From positions 1 to 64,000 of the forward strand of contig NZ_JBOITM010000041.1 of NCBI RefSeq assembly GCF_050717535.1: 64,000 nucleotides of DNA. The letters run 5' to 3'. The DNA comes from Clostridium_AD sp050717535 (GTDB lineage: Bacteria; Bacillota; Clostridia; Clostridiales; Clostridiaceae). A program made the translations under genes and the position numbers. This document shows positions 9,331 to 18,102 of the stretch, piece after piece (position 1 is the stretch's first letter; each line of letters begins with the position of its first letter). A model generated the notes under the pieces. That model did not search any database, was not told the DNA's origin, and saw only the letters and a program-made list of their open reading frames with translations.

Positions 9331-9723
9331 ATGACTAGCGAAGTGAAAGATATTATTTGGATTACATGGAAAAATAGCGAAGGAGAATCCTTTAAAGTAG
9401 GTGAATTGGCTAGAAGGGATGAAAAATATTATTTTAAATATGATACTTCGGGTGTGGAAAAGGCTGAAGTATATGGATTCTCTACACTACCCAATTTTCC
9501 TAGAATAGATGTAGAGTATTTCAGAGAAGAATTATTCAGTTCATTTTCAAAGCGTCTTCCTTGGCATGATAAAAGGGATGTAAGTTCTGTGTTAAAGGAA
9601 TATGGACTTGAAGAATATGATGCCTTCGAATTACTAAAAAAAACCGGGGGTAAGTGTCCAGGGGACAGTTTTGAATTTACTACTCCTTTTGATGAAGAAA
9701 GTATTGTTTTGGAAGAAAAATAA
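9331..9723 (+). CDS. small HipA N-terminal-like / HIRAN-protein leader-like protein
   Basis: A 130-residue soluble protein. The stretch from YGFSTLP through LFSSFSKRLP to ELLKKTGGKCPGDSFEF follows the pattern of the HipA N-terminal subdomain (an F-x-x-x-LP turn, then a short helix pair, then LL-x-x-x-G). The same region occurs before HIRAN domains in some Firmicute proteins. No kinase core, HIRAN domain or HipB-like antitoxin is present, so this is a stand-alone module comparable in size to HipS of HipBST systems. It lies 76 bp after the helicase with no visible terminator between them, and a strong hairpin follows it, so the two are probably co-transcribed. ATG 9331 is chosen over GTG 9322 because GAGGTGAG lies at the right distance. 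The family assignment comes from motif memory. Confidence 0.5.
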   Translation: MTSEVKDIIWITWKNSEGESFKVGELARRDEKYYFKYDTSGVEKAEVYGFSTLPNFPRIDVEYFREELFSSFSKRLPWHDKRDVSSVLKEYGLEEYDAFELLKKTGGKCPGDSFEFTTPFDEESIVLEEK

Positions 9724-9731
9724 ATATCATT

Positions 9732-9787
9732 AAATATAAAGTGTGTAAAATGAAAACTATTTTTCATTTTACACACTTTATATTTTT
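9732..9787. terminator. strong hairpin terminator after the helicase pair
   Basis: A near-perfect stem of more than 20 bp (AAATATAAAGTGTGTAAAAT and its complement) with a short loop. It is AT-rich at both ends and could work in both directions. Confidence 0.85.
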
Positions 9788-9886
9788 GCAAAAAACACTA
9801 ATATCTGGACAATATTCTAAATTATCTTCACAATATAGCCTTATGGTTCATAAAATGGAATGAGTAATAAGTTGGGGTGGTATTTT

Positions 9887-10954
9887 TTGCTATATGTACT
9901 AATCTTGGCAGGTGGAAAAGGAACAAGGCTTTATCCTCTATCTCGTGCACAAAACCCTAAGCAGTTTTTGAATATTATTAATAATAAGAGCTTTTTAAGA
10001 AGCACTGTGGATAGAATAAAATGTTTAGTTAGTAATGAAAATATTTATGTAGTTACCAATGAAGATTATTTTGAAAAGATTTGCAAGGAAATCCCAGAAA
10101 TATGTAAATCCAATATATTTGTAGAGCCTAGTAATAAAGAGACTGCTACTTGTATAGGTCTATCTGCTGCTAAACTATTAAAACAGGACAAAGAAGCAAC
10201 TATGATAGTTTTACCTTCTGATCATTATATAGAGAACGAAAAAGAATTTAAGGAAACTGTGCTGCAAGCAGTTGAAATTGCAAATAAAAAAAGAGGGCTA
10301 ATCACCATAGGCGTTTTGCCCACAAGACCAGAAACTGGATATGGATATATAGAAATGGGAGATAGAACCAATGGCGATATACCTACGTTCAAAGTAGAAC
10401 GTTTTTTAGAAAAACCTAACACCGAAGTGGCAAAGGATTTGCTACTAAAAGGAAACTTCCTTTGGAACAGTGGTATGTTTGTATGGAGAGCAGATGTGTT
10501 CTTGCGAGAGATGGAGAAATACTTACCTAAGATGCATAAAAGATTAATGACGATATACCAAGCTATAGACACTGATGAAGAATGTGAAGTAATAAAAGAG
10601 CAGTACAATGATATAGATGGAATATCAGTGGATTTTGGCATAATGCAGAAAACTAGAAAGGCATTTGTAATAAAATGTGAGTTTGTTTGGGATGATATAG
10701 GAACTTTTGCATCGCTTTCAAGGTTCTTAAGCAATTTACGAGGTAACAATGTGCTTGGAAATACATTTATGGAGGAGAGTCAAAACTGCTCAGTATTTGG
10801 TAAAGATAGACTGATAATTGGGTTTGGCATAAAAGATCTTATAATTGTAGATGCAGGGGATGTAATACTCGTAATGGACAAAAATAAGGATCAAGAGATT
10901 AAGCATTTAGTTAATGAACTTAAAGAATATGAAGAAACGGAAAAATATATATAA
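9887..10954 (+). CDS. manC: mannose-1-phosphate guanylyltransferase
   Basis: Makes GDP-mannose from mannose-1-phosphate and GTP for glycan synthesis. The nucleotidyltransferase signature LILAGGKGTRLYPLSR is at the N-terminus, QFL follows as in ManC, and FVEPSNKETATCIGL, LPSDHYI, GYGYIE and FLEKPN are all present. At about 355 residues it is the short, monofunctional form without the C-terminal isomerase domain of long ManC. The start is TTG 9887 with GGGGTGG at 9874-9880. ATG 9860, nine codons upstream, would add residues not normal for the family and has a poor ribosome site. It stands alone between two terminators; no other GDP-mannose gene is adjacent. Confidence 0.88.
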   Translation: MLYVLILAGGKGTRLYPLSRAQNPKQFLNIINNKSFLRSTVDRIKCLVSNENIYVVTNEDYFEKICKEIPEICKSNIFVEPSNKETATCIGLSAAKLLKQDKEATMIVLPSDHYIENEKEFKETVLQAVEIANKKRGLITIGVLPTRPETGYGYIEMGDRTNGDIPTFKVERFLEKPNTEVAKDLLLKGNFLWNSGMFVWRADVFLREMEKYLPKMHKRLMTIYQAIDTDEECEVIKEQYNDIDGISVDFGIMQKTRKAFVIKCEFVWDDIGTFASLSRFLSNLRGNNVLGNTFMEESQNCSVFGKDRLIIGFGIKDLIIVDAGDVILVMDKNKDQEIKHLVNELKEYEETEKYI

Positions 10955-10963
10955 TTCTATCAT

Positions 10964-11003
10964 AAAAATAATTCCATCATCTAATGTGGTGGAATTATTT
11001 TTT
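10964..11003. terminator. bidirectional terminator between convergent genes
   Basis: AAAATAATTCCA pairs with TGGAATTATTTT. It lies between the convergent stops of manC and the minus-strand gene, with A and T runs on both sides. Confidence 0.8.
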
Positions 11004-11016
11004 ATGATTGTAACTA

Positions 11017-11991
11017 TTAAGGTAATAATTGTAATGCTTTATTCTGAATTGTGATATACTCCTCTAGTTCTTCAAAAGATCTTGTAATAAACTCATATAT
11101 AACATATTCTGGCTTAATGAAGTCGATAAGTTTTTTCGCATCTATATTACTAAAGGGCTTATGCATGTCTATTTTCATAATATGAAAAAGTACATCTTTT
11201 TTCATATTATTAAATGGTAATTTGCATTTATGATTTGCTTCTATTTGTTCTTTTACATATTTCCCTGATAAGGAACAGTTAAGATGTATACCCTTTATGA
11301 ATTTCTTTAATTCACCAAGATTATTAATTGTATCTAAAATGTACTGTATTCCATCTTTCTCATTGGTGAGGGCAAGATTTGTATTCATTAAATGAGCAGT
11401 ATCTAGCATAAATCCTTTATTAAAGTACTCAACTTTTTCTAATAGTCTTAATAACATGTCTTTATTAAGCATGGTTAAACCAGGAAACCATAGATTTTCA
11501 AATAGTAGTTTTATTTTTGTATTTAAACCTTTGAAAATTTCATTTATTAGTTCTGATGTTGCATCTATAATTTCCTCATCGCTATATGTAAAATCATAGG
11601 TGTATGCATGCTCTACTTGCACATGAGCCACATGGAAGACCACATATTCAGCTCCGATTTTATCAGCCTGCTGTATTTCATTTCTGTAATAATCTATTAT
11701 ACATTCTCTAGTTGTTCCACCAAAATAATTTTTTACTTCTTCCATGCTTCCAAACTGTCTTAATAATTCACTTTCGTTATTATTCCAAAAATCCAGCCAT
11801 GTAGGATAGTATTTTAGATGAACACCCCTTATTATATTTTTGGGGACAATATTTTTATTCCACTTTAAAGGATTTAAAAGCTCTACACCATCCATATTAT
11901 GTTTTTTTAATAAACTTGTTATTTCCAAACTGTTGCAATGAAACCGGTCCATATCACATTTGTAGGTTGAAAGATTTATAAGTTTTAGCAA
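11017..11991 (-). CDS. sugar phosphate isomerase/epimerase-like TIM-barrel protein
   Basis: A 324-residue protein of the xylose isomerase/AP endonuclease 2 superfamily. It has alternating strand motifs, such as GVELLNP near the N-terminus, GAEYVVFHVAHV, KLLFENLWFPG and GFMLDTAHL, that place the His, Glu and Asp metal ligands typical of the fold (H in FHVAH, E in FENLW, D and H in DTAHL, H in GIHLN). The substrate is unknown; members act as sugar isomerases, epimerases or endonuclease IV-like enzymes. The start is TTG at 11991 with AAGGTGG 8 bases before it. It is a single gene, convergent with manC. A role in mannose metabolism is possible only by proximity. Confidence 0.65.
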   Translation of the reverse strand: MLKLINLSTYKCDMDRFHCNSLEITSLLKKHNMDGVELLNPLKWNKNIVPKNIIRGVHLKYYPTWLDFWNNNESELLRQFGSMEEVKNYFGGTTRECIIDYYRNEIQQADKIGAEYVVFHVAHVQVEHAYTYDFTYSDEEIIDATSELINEIFKGLNTKIKLLFENLWFPGLTMLNKDMLLRLLEKVEYFNKGFMLDTAHLMNTNLALTNEKDGIQYILDTINNLGELKKFIKGIHLNCSLSGKYVKEQIEANHKCKLPFNNMKKDVLFHIMKIDMHKPFSNIDAKKLIDFIKPEYVIYEFITRSFEELEEYITIQNKALQLLP

Positions 11992-12186
11992 TTAGAAAAC
12001 CACCTTTTTAAATTAAAATGATTATAACATAATCAAGTATACTCTTAATACCATCAGTTTAACTATTTTCTCGAAATTTACACAAAATACATGGAATACA
12101 TGAAATAAACATAAAGTTGATACGATACTGACATGATAACCCAGGCAAAGGCTGATGCTCTAAAAACTATTAGGAGCTGATGTATA

Positions 12187-12232
12187 AATAGAAGAAGCAT
12201 GCTAACTTTACACTAGCATGCTCCTTCTATTA
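12187..12232 (+). other. orphan terminator-like hairpin in a 370-bp intergenic region
   Basis: AATAGAAG and AGCATGCT pair with AGCATGCT and CTTCTATT, each arm carrying one offset base, around an 11-base loop. It lies between a minus-strand gene start (11991) and the CPBP gene (12364), so it terminates neither. The upstream 60-70 bases contain two short GCTGATG segments and may be a small RNA ended by this hairpin, but I recognise no known family. The remainder of 11992-12363 is AT-rich, with no open frame of note. Confidence 0.4.
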
Positions 12233-12363
12233 TTAATTACATACTTGCATATAGCCTAGGAATCACATTCTGTGTAATTTAACGACATTTTAACAAATAT
12301 ATAGTATACTTAAGATAGATTTTAAGTATGTTAAAAATACAACAAGTTAGAGAGTGTGATAGA

Positions 12364-13206
12364 ATGAAATTTTTAAAGAATATAGAAAGTGAAGCTATAA
12401 GCATTAAAGAAATGAGTATAATAAAAGCATTTTTTGTAATGCTTTTATCGATTTTATTGGAATCCTTAGGACAAATACCTATAGTGATTTTCAATTTGTT
12501 TTCTGAACAATTTACCAATTTAGGCCCATATATAAGCTTTATCTTAGGTGTAGTAGTTAAATATTTTGTTATTATTATTTTATTAAATTTGTATAGTAAA
12601 AGGTCCTATGAACAAGCACGTAGAAAAAGTATAAATAAAAAGGATTTTATTTATGTGGCTTTAATCATTGTTGGTTTCAGATTAGCCTATGATAATAGCT
12701 TAATTTACTGGGTTAATTTAATACCTATGCCTGATTTTATAAATCAAGCCTTTGAGGAAATAGCTATTTCACCTATTGTTTTGATGCTTAGTGTTGCGGT
12801 TATAGCACCTATATATGAGGAAGTCATATTTAGAGGAATTCTACTAAAAGGTATGGCTAGCAAAATAAATCCTAAATTAGCACTTATAATATCAGCTCTA
12901 TTTTTTGCCTTAGTTCATATGAATATTCCACAAGGCATAAACGCATTTTTGCTTGGACTGCTTATTGGCTCTGTATACTTAAATAGAGCTTCGATTTATT
13001 TATGTATATTTGCACACTTTGTAAATAATTCTATTGCAATCTCCATTTCAGACGATTTCCAATTGATAGATGGGAAATATGCCATATTAATTCATGGCAT
13101 AGTTTTTATTGTGGGAATTATAATTTTAATTATTGCATATAGAAAGAATAAATATAACAAACTGGAAGATTTGCCAGATATATATAAAGAATTCATAGAA
13201 ATATGA
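12364..13206 (+). CDS. CPBP-family intramembrane metalloprotease
   Basis: An integral membrane protein of 280 residues with about eight hydrophobic segments. It carries the CPBP (CAAX protease/bacteriocin-processing, Abi) motifs: YEEVIFRG near residues 162-169, FALVHMN near 193-199 and HFVNN near 224-228, giving the paired Glu, the Arg and the two motif His. Members process prenylated or peptide substrates or provide bacteriocin self-immunity; the substrate here is unknown. Start ATG 12364 is chosen because the paralogue at 44460 begins the same way and both are preceded by AGTGTGATAGA, a GTGAT-type ribosome site. An upstream in-frame ATG at 12328 lacks this. It is a single gene with a terminator. 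Confidence 0.85.
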   Translation: MKFLKNIESEAISIKEMSIIKAFFVMLLSILLESLGQIPIVIFNLFSEQFTNLGPYISFILGVVVKYFVIIILLNLYSKRSYEQARRKSINKKDFIYVALIIVGFRLAYDNSLIYWVNLIPMPDFINQAFEEIAISPIVLMLSVAVIAPIYEEVIFRGILLKGMASKINPKLALIISALFFALVHMNIPQGINAFLLGLLIGSVYLNRASIYLCIFAHFVNNSIAISISDDFQLIDGKYAILIHGIVFIVGIIILIIAYRKNKYNKLEDLPDIYKEFIEI

Positions 13207-13235
13207 TATTTAAAATATGATATTAACATAAAAAT

Positions 13236-13290
13236 AAAGTTCATCACTGTAAAGATAATTTTCTTTATAGTAATGAACTTTGTTCATTTT
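13236..13290 (+). terminator. terminator after the first CPBP gene
   Basis: AAAGTTCAT...CTGTAAAGA pairs with TCTTTATAG...ATGAACTTT, one arm carrying one extra base, followed by a T-rich tract. The rest of 13291-13553 is AT-rich upstream sequence of the next operon. A CodY-like match there (13413-13427) has 4 mismatches and is not annotated. Confidence 0.7.
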
Positions 13291-13553
13291 ACAATTGCTT
13301 TTTTATGGACTATTTACTCAAATGCCAAGGATATATTGTTATTGATGGATAAGTTCATTATAAGCTTAATTCTTATGACTAGTATTGCTTAAAATGAATA
13401 ATAAACATATAAAAATTGCAGAATATCTTTACAAAACCACTTTTGGACTATATAATAAACATTAAATTGAAATTATAATATATTATAAAATCATAATTCA
13501 TACAATTAAAAAATAACTAAAGATGAAAATAACCAAAATAAGGAGGCAAATAA

Positions 13554-14954
13554 ATGCAAAAGGCGCAAATTACAAACTATAAAGACACTCATATGATGGG
13601 AATACTCAATTTACAAGTAAATCATGAGCAGCAGCCAGAATTATTCAAAAATATATTTCCATACTCAGAAATTCCAAAGATGTTTTTTGGAAGTGAACAA
13701 ATTCCAATGTGTATACCTGAAGACATTTGGATTACGGATACTACATTTAGAGATGGACAGCAGGCTATGGACACCTACACTGAGGAGCAAATTATTAAAA
13801 TATTTGATTATCTACACAAACTTGACAATAATTCTGGAGTAATTAGACAAACAGAATTTTTTTTATATACGGAAAAGGATAGAATTGCTGCTCAAAAATG
13901 TTTAGAGAGAGGGTATGAATTTCCAGAGGTAACTTCTTGGATTAGAGCTAATAAAGAAGACTTTAAGTTGGTTAAAGATATGAAATTAAAAGAGACAGGA
14001 ATGCTTATGTCCTGTTCTGATTATCATATATTCAAAAAATTAAATAAAACAAGACAGCAGGCAATGGATTTATATATTTCACTTGTGGAAGAAGCATTAG
14101 AAAATGGTATAGCTCCGAGATGTCATCTTGAAGATATAACCAGAGCTGATTTTTTTGGATTTGTAATCCCTTTGGTACAAAAACTTATGGAACTTTCTAA
14201 GAAATCCGGCATTAAGGTGAAAATTAGGGCTTGTGATACATTAGGACTGGGGTTACCTTACTCGGGAACGGAGCTACCAAGAAGTGTACAACATATTATA
14301 AATGGATTAAGAGTTTACGGAGGGGTACCTTCTGAATATCTTGAATGGCATGGACATAACGATTTTTATAATGTAGTGCCAAATGCTACTACAGCATGGC
14401 TTCATGGATGCGCTGCTATAAACACATCTCTTTTTGGTATTGGTGAGAGAACGGGGAATTGCCCTTTGGAAGCTATGATTATAGAATACGGTCAATTAAA
14501 AGGAAATATAAAAAATATGGATTTAAGACTTATAAGTGAAATTGGTGAGTATTTTGAAGGTGAGTTTAAATATAGTATTCCACCTAGAACACCATTTGTA
14601 GGTAGTGAGTTTAATGTTACAAGGGCAGGTATACATGCGGATGGAATATTAAAAGATGAAGAAATATACAATATTTTTGATACTGAAAAAATATTAGGTA
14701 GGCCTATTGTTGTGGCAGTTAATGAACATTCGGGGCATGCAGGTATAACAGCTTGGATTAATACTTATTTTAGATTAAAAGAAACAGATAAGATAGATAA
14801 AAAAGACCCACGAATTCAGATTATAAAAGAATGGGTAGATGAGCAGTACATGGAAGGCAGAAACACTGTTATGAAAAGTGACGAGCTGGAATTAATTTCA
14901 AGGCAAGTTATGCCAGAGTTAAGTTTAAAATCGCAAGACACTAAAGCCTGTTAA
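13554..14954 (+). CDS. Re-type citrate synthase, (R)-citrate synthase
   Basis: Condenses oxaloacetate and acetyl-CoA to citrate with Re stereochemistry. The protein (466 residues) belongs to the isopropylmalate/homocitrate synthase family: ITDTTFRDGQQ near 61-71 carries the metal-binding Asp and catalytic Arg, EWHGHNDFYN gives the metal His pair and NEHSGHAGI lies near the C-terminus. It lacks a normal LeuA leucine-binding regulatory domain. The call rests on established knowledge that the C. kluyveri Re-citrate synthase belongs to this family, and on context: aconitase and isocitrate dehydrogenase follow at once, exactly the steps to 2-oxoglutarate, and no leu genes are near. Homocitrate synthase is the alternative. 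GGAGG lies about 8 bases before the ATG. It is first of a three-gene operon. Confidence 0.85.
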   Translation: MQKAQITNYKDTHMMGILNLQVNHEQQPELFKNIFPYSEIPKMFFGSEQIPMCIPEDIWITDTTFRDGQQAMDTYTEEQIIKIFDYLHKLDNNSGVIRQTEFFLYTEKDRIAAQKCLERGYEFPEVTSWIRANKEDFKLVKDMKLKETGMLMSCSDYHIFKKLNKTRQQAMDLYISLVEEALENGIAPRCHLEDITRADFFGFVIPLVQKLMELSKKSGIKVKIRACDTLGLGLPYSGTELPRSVQHIINGLRVYGGVPSEYLEWHGHNDFYNVVPNATTAWLHGCAAINTSLFGIGERTGNCPLEAMIIEYGQLKGNIKNMDLRLISEIGEYFEGEFKYSIPPRTPFVGSEFNVTRAGIHADGILKDEEIYNIFDTEKILGRPIVVAVNEHSGHAGITAWINTYFRLKETDKIDKKDPRIQIIKEWVDEQYMEGRNTVMKSDELELISRQVMPELSLKSQDTKAC

Positions 14955-14988
14955 TATAGTTATATAACATAAAAGATGGAGGGATACA

Positions 14989-16923
14989 ATGGCATATAAT
15001 GCTGCGCAGAAGATAATTAAGGCTCATTTAGTAAAAGGCGAAATGATTACGGGTAGTGAAATCGCAATAAAGATAGATCAAACACTAACTCAGGATTCTA
15101 CAGGTACAATGGCTTATCTTCAATTTGAAGCTATGGGGATTGATAAGGTTAAAACCAAAAGATCCGTGGCATATATAGATCATAATATTCTGCAAACGGG
15201 GCCTGAAAACGCAGATGATCATTTATATATACAGACTGTTGCGAAAAAACATGGCATATATTTTTCTAAACCTGGTAATGGAATTTGCCATCAAGTCCAT
15301 TTGGAAAGATTTGGAGTTCCAGGAGAAACCTTACTTGGTTCGGATAGCCATACACCTACAGGTGGAGGAATAGGAATGATTGCTATAGGGGCAGGAGGGT
15401 TAGATGTAGCCGTTGCTATGGGTGGTGGAGAATATTATATTATAATGCCTAAAATTGTAAAGGTAGAGCTCATAGGAAAACTTAGACCTTGGGTTTCAGC
15501 TAAAGATATTATATTAGAATTATTAAGAAGATTAACAGTAAAGGGTGGAGTTAATAAAATATTTGAATATGGTGGAGACGGTCTGAAAACTTTAAGTGTA
15601 CCAGAAAGAGCAACAATTACAAACATGGGTGCAGAGCTTGGAGCCACTACTTCAATCTTCCCTAGTGATGAGATAACCTACGAGTTTCTAAAGGCGCAGG
15701 CGAGAGAATGTGATTATGTAGAGCTTAAAGCGGATGATGGAGCAGTATATGATGATATAATCAAAATAGATTTGTGTTTGATTGAGCCTTTTGTGGCTTG
15801 TCCTCATAGTCCTGATAAGGTAGTTCTGGTATCATCACTAAAAGATATAAAAGTAGACCAAGTGCTAATAGGAAGCTGTACCAATTCATCTTATGTTGAC
15901 ATGATGAAAGTTTCAAAGATACTTAAGGGGAAAACTATACCTGAAGAAATGTCACTTTCTATTGCACCAGGTTCCAAACAGGTTTTGAGTATGATTTCTA
16001 AAAATGGTGGACTTTCTGATATGATTGATGCTGGAGCAAGAATTTTAGAAAGTGCTTGTGGGCCATGCATAGGAATGGGTCAAGCACCTTCAACGGGAGC
16101 AGTATCGCTGAGAACATTTAATAGAAACTTTAAAGGTAGATCTGGAACGGTGTCTGCTAATGTTTATATTGTAAGCCCTGAAGTAGCGGTGGCATCGGCA
16201 CTTACAGGATATATAACTGATCCGAGAGAACTGGGAGAAGCTATTAAAGTGGATATGCCTGAAAAATTTACAATTAACGATAATTTAATAATAAATCCAG
16301 CAGAGGATGGTAAAGATATAGAAGTAAAAAGAGGACCGAATATAAAGCCATTTCCTAAAGCAGAGAAGTTAAAAGAAAATGTGCTTGGAAAAGTTTTAAC
16401 TAAGTTAGAAGATAATATTACAACGGACGATATAATGCCATCTAATGCTAAATTGCTTCCTTTTAGGTCTAATATTCCGTATTTAGCAGAATTTTGTTTA
16501 ACTCCCTGTGATGAGAAATTACCAGCTAAGGCTAAGGAATACGGTGGTGGAATTATAATTGCAGGAGCAAATTATGGGCAAGGGTCTAGCAGAGAACATG
16601 CGGCACTGGCACCTCTTTATTTAGGAATTAAAGCTGTTATAGCAAAATCTTTCGCGAGAATTCATAAGGCTAATTTAATTAATAATGCTATAATTCCATT
16701 AGTATTTGAGAATAATAATGACTATGATGATATAGATGTTATGGATGAATTAAAAATTGAAAATGTTGGGAAACAGATTAAAAGTGGACTTGTTATTGTA
16801 AAAAATATAACAAGTGGATCTGAGTATAAAACTTTACCCCAAGTAACAGAAAGAGAGCAAGACATGCTTATACATGGTGGATTAATTAATCTTATGAAGA
16901 ACAATAAAAAGGATGGTGAGTAG
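14989..16923 (+). CDS. acnA: aconitate hydratase (aconitase)
   Basis: Isomerises citrate to isocitrate. The 644-residue monomeric enzyme carries a [4Fe-4S] cluster held by Cys 297 (GSCTNSS), Cys 357 and Cys 360 (ACGPCIGMG). SDSHTPTGGG lies in the N-terminal domains, and the C-terminal swivel domain has GANYGQGSSREHAA with the catalytic Ser and Arg. It is shorter than the ~900-residue AcnA of enteric bacteria and matches the mitochondrial-like or short bacterial form found in clostridia, so acnA is used loosely. ATG 14989 has GGAGG upstream, and the gene starts 34 bp after the citrate synthase stop. Its end almost touches the next start, which indicates translational coupling. Confidence 0.95.
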   Translation: MAYNAAQKIIKAHLVKGEMITGSEIAIKIDQTLTQDSTGTMAYLQFEAMGIDKVKTKRSVAYIDHNILQTGPENADDHLYIQTVAKKHGIYFSKPGNGICHQVHLERFGVPGETLLGSDSHTPTGGGIGMIAIGAGGLDVAVAMGGGEYYIIMPKIVKVELIGKLRPWVSAKDIILELLRRLTVKGGVNKIFEYGGDGLKTLSVPERATITNMGAELGATTSIFPSDEITYEFLKAQARECDYVELKADDGAVYDDIIKIDLCLIEPFVACPHSPDKVVLVSSLKDIKVDQVLIGSCTNSSYVDMMKVSKILKGKTIPEEMSLSIAPGSKQVLSMISKNGGLSDMIDAGARILESACGPCIGMGQAPSTGAVSLRTFNRNFKGRSGTVSANVYIVSPEVAVASALTGYITDPRELGEAIKVDMPEKFTINDNLIINPAEDGKDIEVKRGPNIKPFPKAEKLKENVLGKVLTKLEDNITTDDIMPSNAKLLPFRSNIPYLAEFCLTPCDEKLPAKAKEYGGGIIIAGANYGQGSSREHAALAPLYLGIKAVIAKSFARIHKANLINNAIIPLVFENNNDYDDIDVMDELKIENVGKQIKSGLVIVKNITSGSEYKTLPQVTEREQDMLIHGGLINLMKNNKKDGE

Positions 16924-16927
16924 GAGT

Positions 16928-17935
16928 ATGGTGCATAATATTACACTTATACCTGGTGATGGAATTGGCCCAGAAGTAACTTCTGCTACTGTTAAAGTAA
17001 TAGAAAATAGTGGAGCTTGCATTAATTGGGAAATAGTACGCATGGGTGCAGAGGTTATAGAAGAATTTAATACTCCTATACCTTCCTACGTTTTAGAAAG
17101 TATTAAAAAAAACAAAGTTGCACTTAAGGGACCTGTAACTACACCAGTGGGAATGGGTTTTAAAAGTGTTAATGTTACATTGAGACAGGAATTAAATCTT
17201 TATGCTAACATAAGGCCTATAAAAACATTTCAAGGAGTGCCCTCAAGATATGAAGATGTGGACTTAATAATAGTAAGAGAAAATAGTGAAGATTTGTACG
17301 CAGGAATAGAGCATATGGTTACAGAGGATATTGCGGAGAGTATAAAGATAATAAGCAAGAAAGCTAGTGATAGAATAGTTGAATATGCTTTTAAAATAGC
17401 AAAAGAGCAAAATAGAAAACAAGTTATAGCTGTTCACAAAGCAAATATTATGAAGCTATCTGATGGTTTATTCTTAAGATGTGCAAGAAAGATAGCAGAA
17501 AAACACAGTGAAATAGACTTTGGAGATGTTATAGTTGATGCTATGAGCATGAAACTTGTAATGAATCCAGAAAAATATGATGTGCTTGTAATGCCAAACT
17601 TGTATGGAGATATTTTATCAGATATGGCAGCAGGACTAATTGGAGGGCTTGGACTAGTTCCTGGTGCAAATATTGGAGAAGAAGGGGCAGTTTTCGAGCC
17701 GGCTCATGGATCTGCTCCAGATATAGCAGGTACCAATATAGCAAATCCTACTGCCTGCATTTTATCTGGTGTTATGATGCTAAGATACCTAGGTGAAATG
17801 GAAGCTGCGGATAAAATAGAGAAAGCAGTGGAGGCTGTTTTAAAAGAAGGTAAATACTTAACTTGTGATTTAGGTGGGAATACGGGAACAAGGGAGTTTG
17901 CTGAGGTTGTTATTAATGAAATGAAAAATAGATAA
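16928..17935 (+). CDS. icd: isocitrate dehydrogenase (isocitrate/isopropylmalate dehydrogenase family)
   Basis: Oxidises isocitrate to 2-oxoglutarate. The 335-residue protein has ITLIPGDGIGPEV at the N-terminus, TLRQELNLYANIRP with the substrate-binding Arg set, VRENSEDLYAGIEH (the Ser-Glu-Asp loop), KANIMKLSDGLF with the catalytic Lys, and NLYGDILSDMAAGLIGGLG with metal-binding Asp residues. The sequence alone does not separate it from isopropylmalate dehydrogenase; the aconitase and Re-citrate synthase upstream decide the call. The protein resembles the NAD-dependent short type. ATG 16928 is chosen over ATG 16913, which has no room for a ribosome site. It ends the operon, whose product feeds glutamate synthesis in an organism without a full TCA cycle. 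Confidence 0.88.
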   Translation: MVHNITLIPGDGIGPEVTSATVKVIENSGACINWEIVRMGAEVIEEFNTPIPSYVLESIKKNKVALKGPVTTPVGMGFKSVNVTLRQELNLYANIRPIKTFQGVPSRYEDVDLIIVRENSEDLYAGIEHMVTEDIAESIKIISKKASDRIVEYAFKIAKEQNRKQVIAVHKANIMKLSDGLFLRCARKIAEKHSEIDFGDVIVDAMSMKLVMNPEKYDVLVMPNLYGDILSDMAAGLIGGLGLVPGANIGEEGAVFEPAHGSAPDIAGTNIANPTACILSGVMMLRYLGEMEAADKIEKAVEAVLKEGKYLTCDLGGNTGTREFAEVVINEMKNR

Positions 17936-17983
17936 TCAAAAGTTGTTAATTAGAGAACTGCAGGAGATTAACAGTCACCAAAA

Positions 17984-18022
17984 AATAATTTATGGGCAGC
18001 ATGTTTATAAGTTATTTTTTTT
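17984..18022 (+). terminator. terminator of the citrate-isocitrate operon
   Basis: AATAATTTAT pairs with ATAAGTTATT (one G-U pair), 13-base loop, followed by a run of T. Confidence 0.65.
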
Positions 18023-18102
18023 ATATCTAAGTTTAAAGTGGTTATGTATTTGGTATAATGAAGGTATTATATTGAAACAAGGGAAAGGATAAAGATATAG
18101 AA

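Noticed and set aside
12279..12518. Minus-strand frame of 79 codons overlapping the CPBP gene start
   Set aside because: It lies mostly antisense to the CPBP gene and has no family features or ribosome site.
13413..13427. CodY-box-like sequence before the citrate operon
   Set aside because: Four mismatches to the 15-base consensus in an AT-rich region is near chance level.
13554..14954. Labelling the first gene of the citrate operon as 2-isopropylmalate synthase (leuA)
   Set aside because: The gene lacks the leucine-binding C-terminal domain and is followed by aconitase and isocitrate dehydrogenase rather than leuCD and leuB.
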